Source of the DNA: Gammaproteobacteria bacterium
GTDB taxonomy: Bacteria; Pseudomonadota; Gammaproteobacteria; Pseudomonadales; Pseudohongiellaceae
Reading direction: 5' to 3'
Assembly: GCA_016762975.1 (NCBI GenBank)
Contig: JAESUV010000151.1
Location: 1 to 5,237, forward strand
DNA: 5,237 nucleotides
Under the pieces are notes generated by a model. The model was not told where the DNA came from. It ran no database searches and saw nothing but the letters and a program-made list of their open reading frames with translations. Made by a program: the position numbers and the translations under genes. Positions 1-5,228 of this stretch are shown here, in pieces; position 1 is the stretch's first letter; each line of letters opens with the position of its first letter.

Positions 1-357
1 TCAGCAGCCCTACTCGATTGATTCTATTTAACTTTTGATCAAGCGTCTGTATTTGTGCAGCAGGTTCGAAGGTTCACGGGACAACACTGTACCCTTTATA
101 AATCAATGACTTACGGCCTTGGTCAGCTGTTCAAATAAGCCTGAATGAGCGTAAATTAGTGTCAATGAGCGCTATTATTACTACACCTCCAAGCATTTAA
201 TTTTTGATCGCGCGAATCACTCTACCCATCTTATATGTGGGAGATTGCCTACAGATTTTCGTACGAAATTCAATGTATTCTTACCTAAGCTCACTTACTA
301 TTAGAAGGGCTGATACTAAAAGTATAGTAATAAAATTCATTCATAGGAGAAAATCAC
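1..357. other. Non-coding leader upstream of the exported-protein pair
   Basis: No convincing gene is visible here. All three forward frames from the left edge hit a stop within about 40 bases. One reverse frame is open from the edge to about position 73 but has no ATG, GTG or TTG. A GGTTCGAA string at 63-70 recalls a tRNA T-loop but lacks the stem. Two AATGAGCG direct repeats lie exactly 20 bases apart (144-151 and 164-171). A perfect 5-bp stem, ATACT-AAA-AGTAT, sits at 313-325, just upstream of the first gene. A promoter for that gene should lie in this stretch. The best -10-like hexamer I see is TATAGT at 323-328, but its -35 is poor, so I do not call a promoter. Confidence 0.5.
144..171. 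repeat. Pair of AATGAGCG direct repeats, 20-base period
   Basis: AATGAGCG occurs at 144-151 and again at 164-171, a spacing of about two helical turns. Outside the eight-base core the two 20-base units agree only in scattered positions. The spacing would suit a protein binding one face of the helix, such as an operator or a recombinase arm site. Two copies of eight bases in AT-rich DNA can also be chance, and no further copy is seen nearby. Confidence 0.3.
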
Positions 358-1029
358 ATGAGCAAAGGATTAATATTTTTATGCTTGATTGGGTTCTCCA
401 ATTATGTATTTTCACAGCAGGTACCCACACTGCAGGAAAATGAAAATATATCGTTGGACGAAATGGATTACGTGGCAAATGACATGAGTAGATCATTTCG
501 GCAGATGTATGAACATATTTTATCAGATATGCCTTTTGCTGTTGGCTCGATAGAGGACAGAGTCCTAATAGTCGAAGCCGTAACAACGTCCCCAGATTCA
601 ATAATTGGCATCGACTATTTAGATGTTGGCTGCGAGTACTTCTACGCAACAGCCCCTGAAGATTTGAATGCTCGAAGGTTAGCCGACTTCTTCGTAGATG
701 GCTCGAAAGCGGGGGTTCAAGTACGTTACGAATTCCTAAAAAATACATTCAACGCGTTGTCGAATTCCGCCAAGACTAATTTCGAAAATGTGACGAACGG
801 AAACGCGGAGTTGCGCGAGTCTCTGGGCTCGACGGACGTGCTCAAAGACGTTGATAAGAGTTTGCAGCATTTCTATAACATTGGGAGAGTTGATTTGATT
901 GCCCGCTATACAGACTTTTGTAATGGCGGCTTAAGCAAGCTTAGAAAATCATTGCAAGATCCAAGCAAAATATATGGCCGCGGAATAGACGTCGAAATTG
1001 GCCCAAAGGAGAATAAAAATGATCAATAA
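358..1029 (+). CDS. Exported protein of unknown function (223 aa)
   Basis: I do not recognise this family. ATG at 358 is preceded by AGGAGA at 345-350, an ideal ribosome site 7 bases upstream, so the start is well supported. Residues 1-19 look like a Sec signal peptide: K3, a hydrophobic core (LIFLCLIGF), then V17-F18-S19 before Q20 as a plausible signal peptidase I site. The mature part, about 204 residues, is acidic and mostly helical in appearance. It contains two cysteines, C92 and C188, which could form a disulfide in the periplasm. There is no second membrane segment, no lipobox and no enzyme motif I can name. Its last 11 bases overlap the next gene, which also encodes an exported two-cysteine protein, so the two are probably translated together and act in the same compartment. 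A structural role, secreted factor or immunity-like protein are all possible; none is shown. Confidence 0.8.
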   Translation: MSKGLIFLCLIGFSNYVFSQQVPTLQENENISLDEMDYVANDMSRSFRQMYEHILSDMPFAVGSIEDRVLIVEAVTTSPDSIIGIDYLDVGCEYFYATAPEDLNARRLADFFVDGSKAGVQVRYEFLKNTFNALSNSAKTNFENVTNGNAELRESLGSTDVLKDVDKSLQHFYNIGRVDLIARYTDFCNGGLSKLRKSLQDPSKIYGRGIDVEIGPKENKNDQ

Positions 1030-1435
1030 AAAATTAGTTTCACTTCTATTCCTTACTATGGCAATTGGCCTCTCTAGCTCGAATGTAAGCGCCTACTCGC
1101 ACAGCTGTGCATTCTATCAAAATGCTCAGTATGCTTTTAATGTTCGCTACAATATGGATCATACGGTTCTGGAAGAAGTAGCTTACCCCTGGACATATGC
1201 TCAAGTTGACCTTTTGGTAGATAATCCCTATAACGGACATTCATTTCTTGAGTGGGACTGGGTGGCGTCAGATTCTATACCTTTACATCAACCGGTCAAT
1301 TACATTACACCAATTGATACACATACATATATGTATGGTTATGGAGAAATGGCATTAGTATCACATGGTGTCCCGCTAGTTAACGATGGTGTGGTATGCA
1401 TAAGCACCGGAGGCTTTTGGGTTATCGTTATTTAG
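1019..1435 (+). CDS. Small exported aromatic-rich protein, unknown function (138 aa)
   Basis: I place the start at ATG 1019, not at the in-frame start at 998. AAGGAG at 1006-1011 lies 7 bases before 1019, and starting there puts the signal peptide at the very N-terminus. Residues 1-25 form that signal: M-I-N-K-K, a hydrophobic core (LVSLLFLTMAIGL), then V23-S24-A25 before Y26. The mature protein of about 113 residues is rich in Tyr, Trp and His and looks beta-rich. It has exactly two cysteines, C30 near its start and C127 near its end, well placed for a disulfide closing a small domain. The C-terminus is hydrophobic (G-F-W-V-I-V-I) but too short for a membrane anchor. The ATG overlaps the 3' end of the preceding gene by 11 bases in another frame, which indicates translational coupling. 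I cannot assign a family. Confidence 0.75.
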   Translation: MINKKLVSLLFLTMAIGLSSSNVSAYSHSCAFYQNAQYAFNVRYNMDHTVLEEVAYPWTYAQVDLLVDNPYNGHSFLEWDWVASDSIPLHQPVNYITPIDTHTYMYGYGEMALVSHGVPLVNDGVVCISTGGFWVIVI

Positions 1436-1793
1436 GGCTATGAGATGCGCGCAGAGATCTGAGAGGTGCTTAGTTTTGTACACTAGTATTTCTCAGAACT
1501 CTTGTTTCTCAACCGATCGCAACGAGAGACTAAAGGTATTAGTAGGTTTTTAACCAATTTGAACGTAAAACGTCATATTAGAGATACTTCAAAGATGTTA
1601 GGGTAGTTTGATCTTTCTTTCGATTTAGTATCGTAGCAAAGCTACTCTTTGTCATATAAGTCTAACTAATAAGTAAGCTATGTGAGTATAAGACCATTTA
1701 TCAAATACCAGCACCCGCGTAGACCTCTGCTCAAGCTATTCTGATACCAACAAACTCTATTACCTATTTTTGATAAACACCATAATAGCCAAA
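1436..1793. other. Non-coding gap after the exported pair
   Basis: No open frame of useful length is seen on either strand. The stretch is AT-rich. It contains a perfect 7-base inverted repeat, TCTGAGA at 1458-1464 and TCTCAGA at 1491-1497, 26 bases apart. There is also a compact GTAGC-AAA-GCTAC stem at 1633-1645 followed by TCTTTGT. Neither has the GC-rich stem plus T-run of a good intrinsic terminator, though one of them may end the upstream transcript. The gap leads directly into the palindromic element at 1794-1867. Confidence 0.5.
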
Positions 1794-1867
1794 GGGGGAC
1801 ACTAATAGTTTAGTAACTTAACGGCATCCCGACCTTAAAAGCCATGCTTAATCTATTAGTGCCCCCC
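1794..1867. repeat. Palindromic MITE/REPIN-like element with 19-bp inverted ends
   Basis: The left arm at 1794-1812 reads GGGGGACACTAATAGTTTA. The reverse complement of the right arm at 1849-1867 reads GGGGGGCACTAATAGATTA, a 17 of 19 match. The arms are separated by 36 bases, giving a 74-bp unit with no room for a transposase. AAA flanks both ends (1791-1793 and 1868-1870), which could be a 3-base target duplication or chance. Short units with G-rich inverted ends fit non-autonomous elements moved in trans, either MITEs or REPIN-type pairs served by REP-associated tyrosine transposases. The class cannot be decided from one copy. It ends only 13 bases before the open frame of the HEPN-like gene, whose start is missing. 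Confidence 0.6.
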
Positions 1868-2011
1868 AAACATCCCTGAGACGAAAATATTCTGCGCATT
1901 ATTACACTACTTACTGCGGCGCTAGGGAGCAATACGGACGGAGATGATAAGTTTCATATTCAACATTCAAAAACGATTCAAGCATGGCTTCGAATTGAAA
2001 CGGAGCTGTAT

Positions 2012-2518
2012 TTGCTCTATGCGCTAATGATGAAAGGCGCAAACTCACATTTAATATCTGTGACATTCAATAACATTCAAAGTGTTGACGCTAAGCTCTT
2101 TCTGCTAACTTCCTGTTTTTCACTCTTCTCACCAAGAAACGAAGATCTAAGTAAATTGGTAGAATGGAAATCACTCCGAAAAAAGGTTCAGAAACTCAAC
2201 AAAAAACGAAACAAAATTGTTCATGAACCAATTACTCTTGAAATTAGAAATGGTAAAGAAATAAAATCAATAACTCCCTCGATTTTTAATGCACTTCCTC
2301 TAGTAATTGGCCAAACTACTAATAAAAGCACTGTGATATCAGAGGATTACACCCCTTCAAATGCAATTCTTCTTGATGCCCACCGCATTGATATTGTTGA
2401 CCTCATACAGCTTGAGCGTATGTTCAAGGAACAGGCTACTGAACTCAGTCAGTTTAAAAAGAAAGTATCCAAATTTATAGCCGCTGCATTACAATCGGCA
2501 AATAAACTTAGTGATTAA
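2012..2518 (+). CDS. HEPN-like protein, probably 5'-truncated or rare-start (168 aa from TTG)
   Basis: The central segment reads L-N-K-K-R-N-K-I-V-H-E-P, which contains R66-N67-x3-H71, the R-x4-H signature of HEPN RNase-like domains with the usual polar residue after the Arg. It follows a helix typical of the fold (N-I-Q-S-V-D-A-K-L-F-L-L), and a long charged helix closes the C-terminus. HEPN proteins are often RNases in toxin-antitoxin, abortive-infection and other defence systems; that role is inferred here. TTG at 2012 has GGAG at 2002-2005, 6 bases upstream, and ATG at 2027 is another option. However, the same frame is open without a stop from 1880. The upstream residues (including Q-A-W-L-R-I-E-T-E-L-Y) look like the missing first HEPN helix. 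No ATG, GTG or TTG exists between 1880 and 2012, only ATT (1889) and CTG (1892). No MNT-type antitoxin lies beside it. Confidence 0.6.
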   Translation: MLYALMMKGANSHLISVTFNNIQSVDAKLFLLTSCFSLFSPRNEDLSKLVEWKSLRKKVQKLNKKRNKIVHEPITLEIRNGKEIKSITPSIFNALPLVIGQTTNKSTVISEDYTPSNAILLDAHRIDIVDLIQLERMFKEQATELSQFKKKVSKFIAAALQSANKLSD

Positions 2519-2522
2519 CTCA

Positions 2523-2613
2523 GCCTCCAACAATCATATCCACTCGCACAGAAAGAAGCGCCGCTCCTCGCTCCACGTCGCTCTGCTTTTTACTTCCGGT
2601 GATGTGAGGCGCT
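2523..2613. repeat. Imperfect long inverted repeat between HEPN and 292-aa genes
   Basis: GCCTC at 2523-2527 pairs with GAGGC at 2606-2610. Going inward, ACA (2530-2532) and TCA (2534-2536) pair with TGATGT (2600-2605), leaving a single bulged A2533 and an unpaired CA at 2528-2529. A second relation, AGCGCC at 2557-2562 with GGCGCT at 2608-2613, competes for the right arm. The size of roughly 90 bases, the bulged base and the location right after one stop codon and 10 bases before the next start recall an integron attC site. However, the invariant GTT of the attC core is absent (GCTATAA stands where GTTRRRY is expected). It may be a decayed attC, a recombination scar or a transcriptional element. 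Confidence 0.35.
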
Positions 2614-2623
2614 ATAAGACCCA

Positions 2624-3502
2624 ATGACAGTTAACGAATTGTCGTTTCAGAACACTAAAGATGTAATCAGAGAATCTTTGTTTCGGTTTTCTGACCTTTT
2701 TGTTCATATCCACAAACACAAAGGCTCTCTCGTGCTCCCACGAGAACTAATTAATCACTACACCAATGTCGAACAACCCCCGTGGGCTTCTTACTATGAG
2801 TCCCAAGAAAAGATGGACACAATAGCCCTGCTTGTTTTTATCGAACCCGAAGATGTTGCGTCGATGGCTAAAGAATTGCGCTCTCTCCCATCAGAGGAAG
2901 TCCAAGAGTATAAGGCAGAGCTGGAGTCTCAATATTTAGACATGTTTAAAGACATGGATGAGACCGAATTGGATTTTGACATTCCTTCCGCAAAAGAGAT
3001 TAAGGAATACCAGAAGACCACATCTTTAGAACAACAGCAGAAAGATATCCTGACAGCCTATTTCCTGTTTACCACGTTCATTCTTCAAACCTATCAATTC
3101 ATCGCCCTCGTTACTCACGGTAGATCCATGCATGACCTTGTTCGGCTGGCTATGGAAGGCGATGATATTGCTTTTTGTCAAGCCGTTCAGATCGACCGCA
3201 CCCTACTCTTCGCTAACCCCTATTTTCAGAAGCGGCTTACTCTGCTTCAGTTGAAAGGAAAGCAGTCACAGCTCGACGAACTAGCTCGATTTATGAAGCA
3301 CAAGCTATATGGCGAGAAATATGACTCTCCTGAACTCTGGATCGCTTTCTCTATTTTGAATAGGACTGGTTATTTGAAATCCATGCCATTAGACGACTTG
3401 TTAGATCTGTGCCTTGATCTCAACGTCTACTCTGGTAACAACACCAAGGCTATTGGTAAGCAGAGAAGCAAATTTCTCAAAAGGCAACGCCTCCTAAAGT
3501 AA
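2624..3502 (+). CDS. Conserved rep-neighbour protein of unknown function (292 aa)
   Basis: I cannot give a function. ATG at 2624 follows an in-frame TAA at 2615-2617, so the gene cannot begin further upstream. The ribosome site is poor (only AGG at 2607-2609, 14 bases away), which suggests low or coupled translation. An acidic, helical part spans roughly 75-140. A hydrophobic stretch at about 142-163 (L-T-A-Y-F-L-F-T-T-F-I-L) could be a buried helix or one membrane segment. Next comes the most distinctive block, H165-G-R-S-M-H then G-D-D-x-A-F-C-x-A-V-Q-I-D-R-T to residue 193. The tail is basic (279-292). From memory, proteins with this A-V-Q-x-D-R-T block occur beside Rep_trans-type genes in proteobacterial islands, so I infer it belongs to the core module and is not cargo. 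It reads in the same direction as rep, 96 bases upstream. Confidence 0.75.
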   Translation: MTVNELSFQNTKDVIRESLFRFSDLFVHIHKHKGSLVLPRELINHYTNVEQPPWASYYESQEKMDTIALLVFIEPEDVASMAKELRSLPSEEVQEYKAELESQYLDMFKDMDETELDFDIPSAKEIKEYQKTTSLEQQQKDILTAYFLFTTFILQTYQFIALVTHGRSMHDLVRLAMEGDDIAFCQAVQIDRTLLFANPYFQKRLTLLQLKGKQSQLDELARFMKHKLYGEKYDSPELWIAFSILNRTGYLKSMPLDDLLDLCLDLNVYSGNNTKAIGKQRSKFLKRQRLLK

Positions 3503-3506
3503 ATCC

Positions 3507-3527
3507 TAGGGCGTTCGCAGCGCCTTA
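3507..3527 (+). repeat. GC-rich hairpin just after the 292-aa gene
   Basis: TAGGGCG at 3507-3513 pairs with CGCCTTA at 3521-3527 (one G-T wobble) around a 7-base loop, TTCGCAG. It begins 5 bases after the stop codon, so it is positioned like a 3'-end or terminator hairpin. The following bases (ACTCATGCA) are not a T-run, so intrinsic termination would be weak. It could instead protect the mRNA end or be part of the rep origin region. Confidence 0.45.
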
Positions 3528-3546
3528 ACTCATGCATAGTATCTGT

Positions 3547-3577
3547 AACCGTCTAGTCTCGACGGTTCGGCACCGTC
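3547..3577 (+). promoter_or_regulatory. Attenuator-like leader of rep: three mutually complementary segments
   Basis: Three short segments lie in a row. AACCGTC (3547-3553) pairs perfectly with GACGGTT (3561-3567) across a 7-base loop. GACGGT (3561-3566) also pairs perfectly with ACCGTC (3572-3577) across TCGGC. The middle segment can join only one partner, so the two hairpins exclude each other. The second hairpin is followed by pyrimidine-rich CTCTTATTCT and then the rep ribosome site AAGGA (3588-3592). This layout resembles the leaders of pT181-type plasmids, where alternative hairpins and an antisense RNA control the Rep_trans initiator. The same palindromes could instead be a nicking or binding site for Rep. 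A weak promoter candidate, TTCGCA (3514-3519) and TAGTAT (3537-3542) with 17-base spacing, would start transcription near 3549, too late to include the whole first arm. Confidence 0.45.
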
Positions 3578-3598
3578 CTCTTATTCTAAGGACGATCA

Positions 3599-4924
3599 AT
3601 GCATTCAAATTCTGATAAACCAAACAACGGCTCCGATGGGCTGGCTGTTCCTGCGCAGCAGGAGCGGGCGGCTCACGGAGACGATTTGGGTACAAAACCT
3701 AGTAACACTGTACCCTCTACTAGCATTAATCACTCTACAACCCAGATACTCCGATCCGGTGTTGATAGTCTCTACCTCTCGTATAGAGGGGAAATGCATC
3801 CTGCTATGGCTATTAAGCTGACTGCTTTAAAGCGGTTGGCGCAGTCTGATCAGGATTCGAAATCCGCTATAGCTCAACTTCCAGTTGGCGACCAGATACT
3901 TGAAGTACTAGGTCACGGCCGCCCTCCATATACCTACGTTCTGGTTGACGGATGGTTTCGCCTAGAAATTGCCAAAGCACGTGCCAAGCTACTCCCTATG
4001 GCTTACTGTAAGATCGCTAGCTCCGTTCTGACGGCTCTGGGGCCACATTCCTCAGTAGACGCTCTCAACACCGTAGTTGACGCTATTGGGAAGCGTGACG
4101 GTCAACCAAATGTCAGCCGAATCGATATCTGTGTCGACTTCACCACCGACCAACCTCTTGACCAACTTCTCGAAAACGAGTTTGTAACCAAGGCTCGATC
4201 CTTCTCACGTCACACCGTAGCCAGACAATTCTCTGGCTTTTCATTCTCTGCCGGATCGTGCACGTCAGCTCGCATGTACAACAAGACTTTGGAGATCATC
4301 AGTAAAAATCGGCCACGACCTGACCTAGAATTACAGTGGCGTCAGAATGGGTGGGATGGTGTTCAGGACGTCTGGCGTTTGGAGTTTCAATTCAGACGAG
4401 AATCCCTCGCCGCATTCGACTTGGTTCCCTATCAACAAGCAGTTTCAGCCCTTAAAGACCTCTGGGTCTACGCTACAGAGAACTGGATTCGCCACACCCT
4501 TCCTAGCATCACAGATAGAACACAGTCCCGCTGGCCGACTACACCGTTCTGGAAGGTTATACAGTCCGCTGAGTGGGACAAGCCAACTTCCGAACCACTC
4601 TCACGCCTCTATCCAGACAAAGGCCGTAGCCCTTCCGACAAGTACTTGTTTGTTAATGGCCTAAGCACCCTCACCTCCTTTGCAGCCAGGGAAGGTTTTG
4701 ATTCACCCGAACAAGCTGTGAGGGCATACCTAAAGGCTGCTATCAATTTTCATGATAAACGCGAAGACGATGTCGGGATTGATTTCTCCAACTATTTCCG
4801 ACAAAAAGTCGAGAACAAGAGACGCTCCTACAACATAGCTCAAAACCACCCCCTTGATGAAGGGCTTCATCCAGCGGATAAAGCTGTAGCGCGCGAGTAC
4901 AGGAAGCGCAGCGGTGGCGAATAA
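3599..4924 (+). CDS. Rep_trans-like replication initiator of an integrative element (441 aa)
   Basis: ATG at 3599 has AAGGA at 3588-3592, 6 bases upstream. Residues 1-50 are a polar, low-complexity tail; the conserved part opens at G54-V-D-S-L-Y-L-S-Y-R-G64. Key blocks are S173-R-I-D-I-C-V-D-F181, whose acidic residues suit metal binding; R225-M-Y-N-K-T-L-E-I233, whose Tyr227 is the best candidate for the nicking tyrosine in an R-x-Y-x-K-x-x-E context; and W259-R-L-E-F-Q-F-R-R-E268. These match the replication initiation factor (Rep_trans) group, which nicks one strand at an origin and stays covalently bound through a tyrosine. The C-terminal 120 residues have no motif I recognise. Its position directly before excisionase-like and integrase genes argues for replication of the excised circle, or possibly relaxase-like mobilisation, and not for a stable plasmid. 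It overlaps the next gene by 11 bases. The family call is good; the exact catalytic residue is inferred. Confidence 0.85.
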   Translation: MHSNSDKPNNGSDGLAVPAQQERAAHGDDLGTKPSNTVPSTSINHSTTQILRSGVDSLYLSYRGEMHPAMAIKLTALKRLAQSDQDSKSAIAQLPVGDQILEVLGHGRPPYTYVLVDGWFRLEIAKARAKLLPMAYCKIASSVLTALGPHSSVDALNTVVDAIGKRDGQPNVSRIDICVDFTTDQPLDQLLENEFVTKARSFSRHTVARQFSGFSFSAGSCTSARMYNKTLEIISKNRPRPDLELQWRQNGWDGVQDVWRLEFQFRRESLAAFDLVPYQQAVSALKDLWVYATENWIRHTLPSITDRTQSRWPTTPFWKVIQSAEWDKPTSEPLSRLYPDKGRSPSDKYLFVNGLSTLTSFAAREGFDSPEQAVRAYLKAAINFHDKREDDVGIDFSNYFRQKVENKRRSYNIAQNHPLDEGLHPADKAVAREYRKRSGGE

Positions 4925-5228
4925 TGACTATGAAACTCTCACCCTCAATCAAGCTGCTGATTTTCTCAAACTTCATTGGCAAACCCTGCGTTCAAAGGCC
5001 AAGTGCGGCGAAGTCCCCGCAGCCAAGCTTGGCCGGCGTTGGGTGTTCCTCCGTGAAGACCTTGTTTCTTATCTGCGCTCGAATTACTCTACTGGTCGAC
5101 CAAGGTCGCAAGTTCAACAAAGTGTAGGAGATAGCTTATGTTGCACAAACGACCCAATTCGCGTTTCTGGTGGTGCACGTTCAAAGCACCGGATGGAAAG
5201 CGAATACAACAATCTACTAAAACGGTAG
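4914..5228 (+). CDS. Excisionase-family helix-turn-helix DNA-binding protein (104 aa)
   Basis: GTG at 4914 is chosen because AGGA at 4901-4904 lies 9 bases upstream and the DNA-binding domain begins a few residues later. The gene overlaps the rep 3' end by 11 bases. Residues 8-30 (L-T-L-N-Q-A-A-D-F-L-K-L through the recognition helix) form the helix-turn-helix. P35-A-A-K-L-G-R-R-W-V-F-L and E48-D-L-V-S-Y-L follow as the wing and last helix. This is the compact MerR/Xis-like fold of recombination directionality factors, which bend attachment-site DNA to favour excision. Beside an integrase it is probably the element's Xis, though a repressor role is possible. The family is often near 70 residues; here the frame continues as a tail (about 60-104, with C76-C77 and S-E-Y-N-N-L-L), of which residues 75-104 are encoded within the integrase start region. 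I recall similar tails in related proteins, so the extension is probably real. Confidence 0.8.
   Translation: MANNDYETLTLNQAADFLKLHWQTLRSKAKCGEVPAAKLGRRWVFLREDLVSYLRSNYSTGRPRSQVQQSVGDSLCCTNDPIRVSGGARSKHRMESEYNNLLKR

Noticed and set aside
2..73. Reverse-strand gene leaving the left edge
   Set aside because: About 24 open codons without any ATG, GTG or TTG and a stop directly upstream; too little to support a gene.
63..80. Possible tRNA 3' end (GGTTCGAA)
   Set aside because: The T-loop string is not flanked by a complementary 5-bp stem, and no acceptor stem or other arms can be drawn.
341..748. Reverse-strand open frame of 135 codons
   Set aside because: It lies opposite a well-supported forward gene with signal peptide and ribosome site. 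The reverse frame has no recognisable domain.
998..1018. Longer start for the 138-aa exported protein
   Set aside because: The extra seven residues add Arg-rich sequence before the signal peptide, and the strong AAGGAG site points to ATG 1019.
1633..1650. Intrinsic terminator at the GTAGC-AAA-GCTAC stem
   Set aside because: The stem is only 5 bp with a 3-base loop, and the following TCTTTGT is not a solid T-run; it is noted only in the gap description.
4347..4664. Forward open frame of 105 codons inside rep
   Set aside because: It is an out-of-frame shadow of the conserved Rep domain, with no protein-like features.
4924..5127. Alternative gene starting at ATG 4924 through a TAATG junction
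   Set aside because: The junction looks like coupling, but this 67-residue frame shows no domain, while the GTG 4914 frame gives a clear helix-turn-helix protein over the same bases.
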